A stretch of 64,000 bases of DNA. Source: Cephalopachus bancanus (lineage: Eukaryota; Chordata; Mammalia; Primates; Tarsiidae). The translations under genes were made by a program, and so were the position numbers. Below the pieces are notes generated by a model. That model searched no databases. It saw only the letters and a list, made by a program, of their open reading frames with translations, and was not told the DNA's origin. The DNA lies in contig JAPVLO010000056.1 in NCBI GenBank assembly GCA_027257055.1, positions 5,022,001 through 5,086,000 on the forward strand, read 5' to 3'. Each line of letters starts with the position of its first letter. The first letter of the stretch is position 1. Below, in pieces: positions 12,067 through 24,260 of the stretch.

Positions 12067-12953
12067 AAGCGATCCGCTTAGGATCACAGTTAATATGTGA
12101 TTCCCTAGCTAGAAGAGGGCAGGCTGCCATTTGAGAAGGAATTGATAAAACATACAAAATGAAACAAAGTCAGAACCAAAAAAAGGCATCATGCAAGGTT
12201 AAAATTATGTGAATAATGATGTGCATTAGTTATTTTAATATCTTCCAAGTGCATTTCATTTGAAATGATATACTCAGATAGCACACATGGTAAGGTATAA
12301 TTGAAAAAGCATGTAGGGGAATGGCTGAATTCAAAGAATAAACATACAGCTGTGAGGAGGTTAGGAGTCAAAGGGGTAAGCATATGCCCCATCCCCCAGG
12401 GATCTCATTAGTGCATGAGTGACCATATATGTGGAGGCTAAATGAGTCTCACTGTTTGCAAAGACCCGCAGTAAATGAGACAATGACGAATCAATAGTAA
12501 TTAGGCCTATAGGTTCTTATTGACCCAGATGTCTGAAACCAAATGCCCTGTTCTGGGATTCCTTGGGATGCAGAATGAAAAGATTTATAGACATGTGCTT
12601 CTTTAGAGGAAAAAAAAACCAAAACCTTTTACTCTAAGAGCAGTAATGCTATTCTGGAGTGAAAAGTTGCTAGAATTAGTGCAGACTCGACTTCTGGCTA
12701 GAAAAGATGTTCTGTGTTGTGAGGCTTTGACAAATAATTTCTGACCTGAGATATGGAGAGTACATGGCTTCAAAATCACACAGAGAAGGATTTAAATTTG
12801 GAGTTGGTCTTGTCTTTTCACCCCCTTCGAAGTCCTCTCTATAAAGGGATGGGAGTGATGCCTCTCTCACTAGGCAGTGGTAGAAGGCCTAGAGTGTACT
12901 CAGAATGGAACTGGTATTGCTGTGGTTGTTGAGCTTTTTTCCAGTAATATCTT

Positions 12954-13245
12954 TTTTTTTTTTTTGAGTTGGAGTCTCACCCCGTCTCCCAGGCTAGAGT
13001 GCAGTGGCACACTCACGGCCACCCCAGCGTCAACCCCTCTGGGCTCCAGTGATCCTTCTGCCTCAGCCTTCCAAGTAGCTGGAACTACAGGTGCATGCTA
13101 GCACACCTGGCTAATTTTTGATTTATTGTAGAGACGAGGTCTTGCCAAATTACCTGGGTTTGTCTCGAACTCACGGACTCAGGCAATCCACTCTCCTCAG
13201 CCTCCTAAAGTGCTGGAATTACAGGCTGAGCCACTGAGCCCAGCC
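12954..13245 (-). repeat. Alu SINE, lineage-specific subfamily, antisense (older copy)
   Basis: Target duplications cagtaatatctt at 12942-12953 and caggaatatctt at 13246-13257 (one mismatch). Many CpG sites have decayed to TG/CA compared with the copies at 9877 and 57290, so it is an older insertion. Confidence 0.95.
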
Positions 13246-13377
13246 CAGGAATATCTTATTCATGCTAATATGATCTAAAGTAGAAGATTTTGACAGATGG
13301 AAATGAGGTGTCACAGCAAGAAGCAAAGAGGTTACTGTTAGGTAGGACTACCCTCACCTCCACCTCAGCACACGTCA

Positions 13378-13425
13378 CATGCACGCACACACACACGCTT
13401 TCGCTTTCACACACACCTGTGCTGA
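13378..13425. repeat. CA-rich simple repeat
   Basis: cacgcacacacacacgcttt and a following cacacacacctgtg form an interrupted CA tract. Confidence 0.8.
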
Positions 13426-13914
13426 CACAGAGCGGTTTTAATTTTCTGTATTTCTATATGAATTTTCATGTAAAATTTTTATTTAATAAAAGGTCCACTG
13501 ATAAAGGGGGAAAGAGAGTTTAGAAACCCCTGCTCTATTTGCTTGTTTGTTTTCTTACACTTAGTGCAGAAAATTTTCAGCAACTTCATGGGACTAGAGA
13601 CACGATATCACATACTAGAACTAGAAATCTCTGAGACTTCCTTCTAAAACAGTTGTAAAATGCAAAACATGAATAATGTCATAGGTATCTTACATATTAA
13701 CCCTCTTGGGAACATTGATTTCCTATACTTTTCTTCTGCCATTATTCAAGCCATGTTTTAAACCTTTAAAGAGAGTTCCAAGGACCCTAGTGGCAAGTAG
13801 CACAGACACCAATCTCTGAAATACCCCCTTTCTTTGGAATCATTGGTTCTAAGTTTTTGCAAAGGCAGCACCTTTAAAGAGGGGAATGCTAACCAGCTTT
13901 AATCTTTGGGCCGT

Positions 13915-14060
13915 GCAGTATGATTTAACCCACAGAGGTAGGTATTATTAAACCTATTTTAGGAATGGGAAAATTAGAGTTCAGAGAAGTTGAACCACTG
14001 GCCCATGTTACCCAGCTTGTAGAGGTGATACCAAGATCTAAACTTAGCAGTACCCCCAAG
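13915..14060 (-). repeat. MIR SINE (reverse)
   Basis: cagaggtaggtattattaaa, gttcagagaagttgaaccac and gttacccagcttgtagaggt are in reverse MIR order. Confidence 0.7.
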
Positions 14061-14369
14061 CCCACCTTCTTCTCTCTGTCTCCCTCTGCCCTGTACACAT
14101 AAAGAATGAGGGAGTTAGTCTGACTCTCTCATTCTACACTTGAAGAAACTGAGGCTTTAAAAGGACAAAAAGCTAATACAATATGATTTGGTGATTTTAG
14201 GTTGGAAATCAGGTCTCTAATTCCTAATCTTAACTGCGTTCATAATATTCATTCACTCCCCTTAGCAAACTTCTGTCCTAAATCTGAGGACTTATATTTG
14301 TCATGTCATCATCATTATTATAATTAGGAATACTGATTTTAATAAATTGTTTACATATGTAAAGTGTTG

Positions 14370-14570
14370 TACAGTTTACCAAATACTGTACCTTCACATA
14401 CATAATCATCTTTGATCTTGACAATAACCCTATGAGGTAAGTTGGACAGGGATTATGCTATCTGGTTTTACAGATGGGAAAAGGGTGATTCAGAAAGTTT
14501 GAATAACCTTCTCATGGTTATGCATCTACTAGCAGTAAAGCCATTCCTGGATCCAGTTTTCTAACTCCAA
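14370..14570 (-). repeat. MIR SINE (reverse)
   Basis: gacaataaccctatgaggta, ggttttacagatgggaaaag and atgcatctactagcagtaaa follow the reverse MIR consensus. It ends about 220 bp before exon B. Confidence 0.75.
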
Positions 14571-14791
14571 ATCTTTCCAATGGACATGGCACCTTTCCTT
14601 GGTGTAGTGAATGCATTTTCAAGAGTAAACAAGCGAGTGTCTCTGGATATGAGATAGTTTCTTTGTTGAAGCTTTTGGGACCTTGCTTACTTTCTGGGTC
14701 TGATAGAGAAGTACAGATCGTTTCTTTCTGCAGAATAATTTGCTCCCCGGCCCTACCCCCCTTGTAAAAATAAAATCCACTTCTCTTCCAG

Positions 14792-14939
14792 ATGCCAGAG
14801 TGTATATGCGTATTTGAACAGTCACCTGGATCTGATTAAGAAGGCTCAGCCTGTGGGTTTCCTCACTGTTGATTTACATGTTTGGCCAGATTTCCATGGC
14901 AACCGGTCTCCTTTAGCAGACCTGACACTCAAGGGCATG
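14792..14939 (+). CDS. FGGY: FGGY internal coding exon B (148 bp), kinase core with DFHGNRSP motif
   Basis: The first base completes the Arg codon from exon A; 49 full codons follow, from [14 protein letters not shown] to LADLTLKGM. The segment contains [19 protein letters not shown], a conserved G-N-R-S-P stretch in the ribulokinase branch of the FGGY family, near the hinge into the C-terminal ATP-binding lobe. Acceptor ttctcttccag ends at 14791; donor gtaagt at 14940 is a strong consensus. The exon ends in phase 0, matching exon C. It is flanked by an 11.2-kb and a 16.2-kb intron. There is no stop or frameshift, and third positions carry the tolerated differences, so the exon looks functional. 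Confidence 0.96.
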
Positions 14940-15767
14940 GTAAGTAACAGCCAGTCCTTGCACGTTGGTGAAGGCAAGCCAAAAGGCTACAGAGTTTGGA
15001 AGAAGCAAAGTGACAGGAAAGAAAAAGAGGAAAATGAAACAGGCCAATGGCCTGCTGGCTTTCTGTGGATGCTTTGCTGTTGTGAAGGCTGTTGCTGCTT
15101 CCTGGGGTGATCTGCTGAAAGTTCCCATTGTTTCTGAGCCAGCCTTGCGAGTGTTGAATGCAGTATTTCCTGAGTTCAGCTACTGCTGCCTCCGTGTCCC
15201 ATGGAGTGGCTGAAAGTCATGCCTGTGTCACTTTGGTGTTCACGTCGGTTTGTCAAGTCATGTTTTCCAGCTGCATCTTCAGGTTGCCCAGTAAGTTAGT
15301 GGTAAATGCTACCACCCATGGCCTTGCTGGCTGCAGCTTCACATCTGCCTAGGCTCTGAGTCAGGGTTGTTCAGAGTCAATGCTAGTACTTAGGGTTTCA
15401 GATTCAACTCTGGGAAAAGTAAGTAAGATTTGTAACTTACGGTGGATGATACATTTTGCTGTTGGTAACCTTTAGGGTCACTTCCACTGTGGGGATTCTG
15501 GGTCCTTCTGGAGGGTCTAGATGAACTTGGTGGGAGAGCTTATCACCATTTAAGCTGAGAGATGACTATCTTGGAAACCAGATGTGATTGGGTAATTGGG
15601 AGCAGAATAGCCATCAAGAATCACATTTGAGGATGAATGAAGCAGTTTGAAGCCAGATAAGGGGCCAAGCACAACCACAAATAAGAAAATAAGCAAAGGA
15701 AACCCCTTCAGGTCCCCTCCCACTGTCCTCTTAATAAGTCCTGCTTTCTAAGAAAGAAAAGAAGGAA

Positions 15768-15836
15768 AAGGGAGGGAGGGAGGGAGGGAAGGAGGGAAGG
15801 AAGGAAGGAAGGAAGGAAGGAAGGAAGGAAGGAAGA
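15768..15836. repeat. (GGGA)n(GGAA)n microsatellite
   Basis: GGGA units change to at least ten GGAA/AAGG units. GGAA is the ETS-factor core, but nothing here shows regulatory use. Confidence 0.97.
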
Positions 15837-16129
15837 AAATAAGCCATAAATGCAGAATTCAGGAAAATGTCACGGAGGTAAGAGGTAGAGTGTAGGGTAA
15901 ACTGAGGCAGGGAATTCAGAATAGAGACTGTGAGCAACAGACAGTAGCTGCATGGCTGTGGAGCTGGCTTGCTAACTTCAAGAATGTCAAGACTCAAAAT
16001 ACTACAGTTTCGTGGTTAATTTTACTGAGATTGTTTTAAATATTTTTATGATGCCAACAGGAAGACCTGAATTTTACTTTTATTATCTAGTTGACATAAT
16101 CAGTTTCTGTTAATAAAAGGGAGTCATGG

Positions 16130-16180
16130 GTAAAAGAAAAGAAAATTGAAATAAATAAATAAGAAAAGAAAGAAAAGAAA
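16130..16180. repeat. A-rich simple repeat (AAAG/AAAT)
   Basis: aaagaaaagaaaattgaaat followed by aaataaataagaaaagaaag. Confidence 0.8.
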
Positions 16181-17189
16181 ATTTGATATAGTAAAGATTA
16201 TATTTGTCTGGAGTTCACAGAGCATGCCTACACAATAAATAATGAACTTGGCCTCCTTATTGGCCTGTGGAGGCAAAAAAAAGAATGTCCAGAGAGGGCC
16301 ATGTGGCAACAGATTGCATCTTGGAAGTCATATGTGCAGATAACCCACTCTGCTTGCAAGCAGAATAGGGGAAGAACACATTTTATATAAGTACAAAAAT
16401 GAGTATCTCAATTAGAGACAAATATATGGAGCCAAAGAGCCAAATGCAGTTAGATAGTTAAAATGTTAAAGGAGTTCAGAAACTTGACCAGTTCTTACAA
16501 TGATCAAGCAGGGCTGACCAAAGCAAAGCAGGGTTACATGGTGAATGATTATAGCTCTGAATCACATGGACCTGGGGCCTTCCCTTGCCAGCATCTGTCA
16601 CACCCAGTTTCAATACCCAGTATGTCAGGCTCTGTGTCTCCCAGCAGCTTTTGTCTGTTTCTTAAAACCAAGCCTGGCATCCAAAGACCTAAGATTTACC
16701 ATCATGAGGATATTCTAATAAAGTTGACCCAGATGCAGAATATAATTCTAAAGGAATCAATGCAGCACTCTGAGGAATTCCCATCTCATGAGAATAAATA
16801 CGTACTCACCAAAAGAGATTTCTTACACTAGGACATATGCCCAATTGTATCTAAAAGTCCTGGTATGTTTAGTTTTTTTAAAAAGTTTATTGTTTTGTAA
16901 ATATACCTCATCTATCCCTTGATATTTCTTAGCTGTGGTTTCCATTTATAACTGTCCTTGGGTTAGCCTCTCAATGGAATAGTTATCACTCCATGAGTTT
17001 GCATCATAACACTAGAAGGAGAAGGTGACCTAAATAAGACAGAAGGAAGGTGATTCTAGGCTAACCCCTTCTACCAAAATCTCTTTCCTTCAATCCAGTT
17101 TTGGATAATATCAAAATAGCCACCCTGAAATTCTTCTATCATATTGTATCCTTTTGCCAGAACGTACAGCGATGCCTGTCTCCAGCTCT

Positions 17190-17440
17190 TAGGCAGTGAA
17201 TTTAATTGGGTGTCTATTGTATACCAAGCACTGCTGCAGAAAGAGTAAGATACAGCAATTCCTACATCCGTGAAGCTTGAAAAATGCTTGGGAAAATGTT
17301 AATAGCAACTAGAATTGTCAGGATAATTTCAGCAGGGCAAAAATCCATATACAGTTTCTTCTTTTGGCTTCTAAAACATATTTCTGGGCACATAGTAAGT
17401 GCTTAATATGTACTTATTGATAATTTATAGGCAACATGGA
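17190..17440. repeat. L2-like LINE 3'-end relics
   Basis: gggtgtctattgtataccaa then gcactgctgcag is a reverse L2 end; gggcacatagtaagtgctta at about 17387 is the same motif in the sense direction. Confidence 0.45.
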
Positions 17441-18126
17441 GATAACAAAGAGGTCATTTATTGCTGTAGAAAAAATAAACATATGAACAATTTACTAATA
17501 CTGAATGGATTAGACAGCTACTGACTCTTACTATCCATGTGGTTAAATATTAATACCAATATTAACATCCAAGTAAATTAAGAGAACTTCTCATTATGCC
17601 ATAATCACGAGTGCATTTATTTGTCTAACAGACATAGGCCCTGTTACAGTTGGTGGGGGATATAAGAGTAACTGGACCCATTCCCAACCCTTCAAATATC
17701 ACTGCCTCTGTGGGGAAGATGGAAGATAGACACAGGCAATGGAAAGATGACATCAAGCTTCAGGCGTCATTCCCTGTCCAGGGCTCTGTAGATGTATAGA
17801 AGGTAATTGCCCAACCTGGTCTCTGTGGTCACGAAAGGCTTCCAACAAGTAGTGACATTGACATCAAGTGAAACAGAGAAAAGGGTTTGGGGCTAAGGGA
17901 ATCAGAGTGTACACAGTATTCTAGAGGAGAAAGAGTTTGGCATATGAATGTCTACAATTGCAGCTCTTTGAATCACTGTCTAGCCAATGAGACAGTGCTT
18001 TATCTTAATAGTAAAAAAGAAAATGTTTTCTTAGAGAGCCGCTGGACAGCCCTGAGCTCCTGCTTCAGCAGTATTACCCTCTCCCAGTTCTCCACTCTCC
18101 CCTTAGCAGACTTTTCCCTTGTCTTT

Positions 18127-18215
18127 GTTAAACGTTCATCCATTCAGTACACTTTCAATGAACACCTGCTATGTGAAGGCCCATGGTAATCCCAGGGAAT
18201 ACAAAGAAAAAAAAG
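18127..18215 (-). repeat. L2-like LINE 3' end (relic)
   Basis: cgttcatccattcagtacac and tgaacacctgctatgtgaag match the reversed L2 3' end. Confidence 0.5.
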
Positions 18216-18904
18216 AAAAGTACCCATCCCAAGTTTGCATAAAAGTGTGGGAGATAATTATTGTGCCTGTGTGTGTGCATAATCATTTTAAAATGTGATC
18301 CCTATAACTCTGCAAACTGAAGGGGATGTTCAGTAATTGTCTGACTTTGGAGTTGTTTTTTTTTTTATGTGGCATTCGGCTAGTGAACCCTGATGCAGTC
18401 TTTTACTGCTTCACTCAAAAATATCTGTGACGATGCAAAAAAGGACTCCCGCTGGTTTTGGAAATTAGGATGGTGCTCAACTAGGAAAACCAGGGTTGAT
18501 AGTCCCAAAGAAATGAGAAGGCGTTCCAGAATCGAAAAGACTCATGTAACTTGCTTGATGAACACAGTATATCATGTAAGAACAGTGTCATGTATTAGCC
18601 AGCCTGGAAAGCATTTGGACCTCAGCATCTTCTGTCTTCCACTTAAAATCACAGGTGCTTTTAAGCCTAAAAATAGAGCAGCTATCCCTCTACTCTACTG
18701 CTGATGGCTGGATTTTGTGGTTTTGATTTTTGTTTTGTTTTTTGGCAGCAGCCAGTTAGTTTAATTTCCATTCCCATCCCCCATCTATGACTCTGTCCCT
18801 AGCTTCCCTTTCAGTTCAATCCATTTGGGGCCTGCCGACCCAAGAAGCCACCTGGGCAGGAAGTCTGAGCTAGGATGAATGGTGATGGCTTGTCTTCCGA
18901 GCAT

Positions 18905-20068
18905 CCTGAATAAAACTTTTTAAAAAACTTTATTTTATTATAAAGACATGGGGTCAGGTCAGGGTTAGGTATGTAAGTAATCTACATGCAGGTAAAGTTT
19001 GGGCCTCCAATTGGTGCACACTTCCCCTGGTTTAGGACCAGGTACCCTTTGTGTTAAGTGCCCACATGCTCCCACCCCTGGCAGTGTCCCGTGACCACCT
19101 ATACCTCCCTTGTGATATTGTGATTAATGTTCAGGTCCCACTTATAAGTGAGAACATGTGGTATTCGCTTCTTTATTTCTGTGATAGATGGCTACATATG
19201 ACTGTCTCCAACTCCATCCAATTTGCTGTGTAGTCCTTGACTTTATCCTTCTTTATGGCTGTGCAATATTCCGTTATGTATATGTACCACATTTTCCTTA
19301 TCCAGCCTACTTTCTTTTTTTTTAAGCAGGATTTATTAAGAGAACAGAAAATCTCCCACAGTGGGAAGGAACCCAAAGAGTTGCCCCAGTCTATTTTCGA
19401 TGGGCAGTAGGGTTGGTTCCATGTTTTTGCTATTGTGAATAGTGCAGCAATAAATCTGCATGTGCAGGTGTCTTTTTGTAGAGCAATTTGTGTTCCTTTG
19501 GGTATATTTCCAGAAGGAGGTTGCTGGATTGTATAGAAGGTCAATTTCTAGTTCTTTTACAAATCGCCACACTAGTTTCCATAGAGGTTGGACTACTTTG
19601 CACTCCCACCAACAATATAGAAGTGTCTCCTTCTCTCCGCACCCGCTCCAGCATCTGTTGTTTTCATTATTGATTAATGATGACCATCCTTACTGGAGTT
19701 AGGTGGTATCGCAATGTGGTTTTGATTTGCATTTCTGTGATGATTAGTGAGACTGAGCATTTTTTCATGTACCTGTTAGCTGTTCTTATGTCTTCTTTTA
19801 AGATTTGGTCTGTTTGTGTCCTCTACCCATTTTTCAATAGGGCTGTCGCATTTGAGTTCCTTGTAGATCCTAGATTCAGGCCTTTGTCAAATACACAATT
19901 AACAAATATTTTTTCCCATTCCATGGGTTGTCTCTCCACTCTCTTGATGGTTTCTTTTGTTGTGCAAAAGCTTTTCAGTTTGATGAGGTCCCATTTGTCT
20001 GTCTTATCTTTTGTGGCATTTGCTTTTGGGGATTTGATCAAGATTTAGTTGCCTACTCCTAAGTGCAT
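18905..20068 (-). mobile_element. L1 LINE, 3' part (segment 1; same element continues at 20381)
   Basis: On the reverse strand this gives the end of L1 ORF2 (pieces such as HMQIYCCTIHNSKNMEPTLL and MWYIYITEYCTAIKKD) and a 3' UTR containing the complement of gtttgggcctccaattggtg. The 3' UTR is like that of the L1 at 581-1840, so both belong to one subfamily. Stops and frameshifts break the frame. An Alu splits the element at 20083. Confidence 0.9.
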
Positions 20069-20082
20069 AAGAGTGTTTCCTG

Positions 20083-20366
20083 ACCGGGCTCAACCTGTAA
20101 TCCCAGCACTTTGGGAAGCCGAGGCAAGTGGATTGCCTGAGCCCGCGGGTTCGAGACCAGCGCGGACAACCTAGCGAGACCTCGTCTCTACAATAAAATT
20201 AAAAATAGCTGGTCATGGTAGCATGTGTCTGTAGTTCCAGCTACTCAGAAGGCTGAGGCGGAAGCATCACTAGAGCCCAAAAGGTCGACGCTGAGGTGGC
20301 CGTGTGCGTGCATGCCACTACATCCCAGCCTGGGCGAAGAAGTGAGACTCCAACTCAAAAAAAAAA
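20083..20366 (+). repeat. Alu SINE inserted into L1
   Basis: Dimeric Alu with 3' end gactccaactc and a tail of 12 A. The target duplication aagagtgtttcctg (20069-20082) / aagagtgttttctg (20367-20380) consists of L1 sequence, which proves the order of insertion: L1 first, Alu later. Confidence 0.97.
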
Positions 20367-21035
20367 AAGAGTGTTTTCTGCATTTTCGTACAAGATTCTT
20401 GTAGTTTGAGGCTTTACATTTAGGTCTTTGATCCATTTAGAGTTGATTTTTGTATGTGGTGATAAGCAGAGGTTCTGTTTCATTCTTCTGCATGTGGTCA
20501 GCCAATTTTCCCAGCAACATTTGCTAAGTAATATCTCCTTTCTCCAGTGGTTGTTACTGATGGCTTTGTTGAAAGTAAGGTGGTTGAGAAATCAAGTTTT
20601 TGCTTCCAGAATCTCTGTCTCACTCCATTGGTGTGATGTGCTTGTACCAGTATCAGGCTGTTTTGATTACTGTAGCCTTACAGTAGTGTTTAAAGTCTGG
20701 AAGTGTGATACCGCCCACTTTGTTCCCTTTGCTGAGGATTGTTTTGGCTATTTGTACTCTTTTTTGTTTCCATATGAATTTCTGTATTGTCATTTCCAGG
20801 TCTGAGGAGAATGATTTTGGTAATTTGATGGGTATTACTTTGAATCTGTAGATTGCCTCAGTTAGGATGGACATCTTTACTATATTGATTCTTCCAATCC
20901 ATGAGCAAGGATTGGTTTGTGTCATCTTTGATTTCTTTTAGCATGGTTTTGTATTTCTCATTGCAAAGGTCTTTCACTTCTCTTGTTAGGTGGATGCCAG
21001 CTCATTTATTTTGTATGTGTGAATGGGATTGCTAA
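20367..21035 (-). mobile_element. L1 LINE, 5'-truncated ORF2 part (segment 2)
   Basis: Reverse strand encodes a stretch of L1 ORF2 protein downstream of the reverse transcriptase domain (20653-20925: [18 protein letters not shown] and [13 protein letters not shown]). It joins segment 1 across the Alu. The element is truncated at its 5' end near 21035 and is defective. Confidence 0.9.
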
Positions 21036-21829
21036 GTAAAACTATTAATGGGGTAGAGATAGGAAATGTTTTGGTAGCTCTGTGAATTTGAAGAAAGTGT
21101 TCAAAGAGTAATTTATACTTTTTGTTCTAGGGATAGAAAGCCAGGCAGTGCTGCTCTATCTCAATCCAGCAAAACTACACAAAATAAAAATTGCTACACT
21201 ATGATCATTGACATCTTAGATCTGAAAAGACAAATTCAAGTATACATTGAGTAGGCCTAAGAGTTGTTCATGTGTACTCTGCTTGGAAATACTAACTATA
21301 TTCATTTCTCAAGTTAGACTAAATTTAAGAAAAAATACAGTTAATCCCATAGGAAAAACATTGCATACAAAGAAAAATAAATGCCATTTGAACACTTAAG
21401 GAAAGATCACTTGAAAATTATTTACTACAAAAAACAAACAAAAATATTCGAAAGCTCCATGGTATATTCAATAGAATTTTTAAACAGCATATCTCTATGA
21501 AATAGGGCAGAAACTTATTAGGAAAGAATGAGTTCAGATGAAAGTACAATGGAATGAGAAGAAAAGTGAAAGGATAAAGACCACAGACAACTAGAAATGC
21601 AATAACAGAATTAAAACCTACATTGAAAGCAATAAGGAGTATAATTTTTACTTACTGAAGAAAATAAAATTAGGGCTGTTATGAAACATAGCATATGTTT
21701 TAGATTTACTCTATAGAAAAAACATTTTGAGGATAGGGCTGTGGCTTATTTACTTTTTTAAATCTCAATAGTGCTTAGGGCAGAGGCTGGCACCAAATAA
21801 TTGCCTTATGGTCAAACAATAATTGCAGT

Positions 21830-21925
21830 CATCATGTACAAAATAAGGGACAAACAGTGACCCAAGGTCACAAAACCAAGAAGTGGCAGAGCCTGGCTTT
21901 TAGGATGCATACCCCCACAAGGCTT
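21830..21925 (-). repeat. MIR SINE fragment (reverse)
   Basis: gtgacccaaggtcacaaaac and caagaagtggcagagcctgg are the reversed MIR core. Confidence 0.75.
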
Positions 21926-23018
21926 ATAACTTTTGACTTATCAAAATACACTGAGGACTATTAAAAAAAGGAGTCCCAGCAGGTACATTTCTAAACATGC
22001 TTTAGTACTGAACCACACTCCCTAGGCTAGTCCTTGCTCCTCCATTCTTTTGACCACTGAAGCACTAGGCTAAAAAGAGATGGTGGAGGTAAAAGGTGGG
22101 CAGTCTAATGGTACACCTGGACTAAGTACCCCCCATTTAGCATTTCTCCTTTCCACTTGATAAATAAGACACAGAAAGGTGCACACACAAGTATCTAAAT
22201 GAAGGAGAAGCTTAGGTAATAACAACCAGCTTGAAAACAATTAATTCTGGTGATGTTAGGTTCTTTAAAAGCAAGACAAAACAAAATTGCTTACTTTGAA
22301 AGTAAGGAAATGACATTGTAATTTACCTTCATCTACCTTAATGTGTGACCATGTCATCAGGAATAGTTGCATGTTTCAGGTATCTTTTTGTGGTTATTTA
22401 TATTGTGAGTGGTTGGTTGGATGGTTTTTACCACTGTGAAGCAGTAAAGAGAGGCCAAGTTTTGAATTTGGACCTGTATTTAAACTTGGCTTGAAGATGG
22501 ACCAGTGTGTGACCTTGGTGGGTTAGCTCTGTGCAGTCAATCTGCCCATCAGACAACTGGAGTGGTCCAGGCTTTTTGCAGGGCTACTGTCAGAGTCACA
22601 CGGGACGTGCTGGTACAGTGAACAGACAACACGAAATGCCTTTGAATTGGTAGCACCCGCTTGGCAGCCCTTACTTGCATGTTTACAAGATGGCCAGCAT
22701 GATTCCAAATGTGGCCTTTGGACCCTGAAGCAACCAAATCACTCCAGAGCTGACTGGACTTACCAGCCTAAAAAAACCAGCCAGTGAAACTGAATAATTG
22801 CTTGGTCCCTCACAAGTGGCAAATTTCATGGAGGCCTGGAGATTCATCATCTCTGTACCCAAGTCCTTGGCCTTCAGCTTCCTCTCTGACACAGCAGGAA
22901 ACTCAGATTTGATGTACCTTGTGCTGGAGGAGGAATTTTGAAAGAGTCCTTGACTCCTTGTGTATACGGCCAGTTTCTTTTCACAGAGTGGTATGAGCTC
23001 TCTGTTTTGATGGTGTTT

Positions 23019-23045
23019 TTGTTGTTGTTGTTGTTGTTGTTGTTT
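23019..23045. repeat. (GTT)n microsatellite
   Basis: About eight GTT units, followed by tttttaata. Confidence 0.95.
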
Positions 23046-23654
23046 TTAATACCTTTCCTGAAATACCCACTGAAAAAAGCCAATCACCTTGTAAACATAT
23101 TAGGCCAAGAAAACACGCCACATTCACCATTGGTGGAAACATGTTTTCTCTGCTTCGTTTTGGAAGTACAGCACTACCCAGAACAGAAAGTTATTTTCTG
23201 CTTCTTTGAAGAGCTGTGACTCCAACACAGGCCATTTGCTGCTCAAACTGCTGGAGAGGTTGAATGCAACTCTAATAGCTCTTCAAAGCAAGAACAGAGC
23301 AAGTGTGCACATGGAGAACTGGGGTGGTGTGGGGAGTCAGTTTCTAGGGGACCAAATCTCAGCTAGAGTTGGACATTCTAAAGCGATCCAGAGGTGGATG
23401 GAATCAGCAACTCAGATCAACAGAGGACAGAAGCTGTACCCTGTGGCTTCTTCTGATAGGGAGCTGGATGATAGAACCGGAAGCTCTTGTGCCGGAAGCT
23501 CTTAAGCTCAATGAAATCAGTCTTTGAGGCATTATTTATAAGCTTCCGAAACATGTGGACTCTGACAAGAGTTGTGGATGTTTTTGTTGTTATTTACCAC
23601 TGTTTTATTCAGCCATTTTTCCGTATTATTTTTGCCCATGAAAAATTAAATCCT

Positions 23655-23937
23655 AGCCAGGTTTGGTGGCTCAGCCTGTAATCCCGCACCTTGGGGAGGC
23701 TGAGGTGAGTGGATTGCCTGAACCCGCGGGTTCGAGACCCACCTGGGCAGCGAGACCTCATCTCTACAATAAATCAAAAAAATCAGCCAGGCGTGGTAGC
23801 ACATACCTATAATTCTGGCTACTTGGAAGGCTGAGGTGGAAGGATCACCGGAGCCCAGCAGGTCGAGGCTGCGGTGGCTGGGAGCGGCCACTGCACTCCA
23901 GTCTGGGCGACAGAGTGAGACTCCAACTCAAAAAAAA
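23655..23937 (+). repeat. Alu SINE, lineage-specific subfamily (young)
   Basis: Perfect 15-bp target duplication gaaaaattaaatcct at 23640-23654 and 23938-23952. The body has retained CpGs (gaacccgcgggttcgagacc) and is very close to the copy at 57290. Confidence 0.98.
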
Positions 23938-24064
23938 GAAAAATTAAATCCTATAACAAAGCTTTAGATCCTCAGTGTCATTTAACTGGTTTTCTGGTCA
24001 TATGTTTTCTTACTGAAGCAACTCATTTACCAGCTGGTATTGTGATTGATAATAGGTACCAATT

Positions 24065-24260
24065 TTCAGGGACCAGATGTGCCAGGCACCATGGTAGATG
24101 CTGTACATGTATCATCAACAACTTTTGCAAAAACCCTGTAAGATGATGTCATTACCCCATTTTAAAGAAGAGAGAAACTGAGATGCAGAGAGTTTAAGTA
24201 ATTTACCCAGAGGAGAAAACAGTTGATGAGATTGGAACCAATCAGTTGAAACCTGGGTCA
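24065..24260 (-). repeat. MIR SINE (reverse)
   Basis: gccaggcaccatggtagatg, accctgtaagatgatgtcat, agaaactgagatgcagagag and agtaatttacccagagg are in reverse MIR order. Confidence 0.8.

Larger units (their letters stand above)
3544..14791 (+). other. FGGY: FGGY intron A-B (11.2 kb)
   Basis: The intron holds several MIRs, an old L1 3' region, an L2-type reverse transcriptase remnant, AT-rich and TG/GA simple repeats and three antisense Alus. The rest, including about 8000-8700 and 11000-12000, shows no recognisable gene. The segment around 8850-9310 is purine-rich and reads like a decayed ancient interspersed repeat that I cannot assign. Confidence 0.85.

Noticed and set aside
16463..16831. 122-codon open frame in intron B-C as a small gene
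   Set aside because: No recognised domain, biased toward residues expected from random intron sequence, and no promoter, splice or polyadenylation context that would support it.
20653..20925. Reverse-strand frame as a host gene
   Set aside because: It is a fragment of L1 ORF2, part of a truncated LINE.
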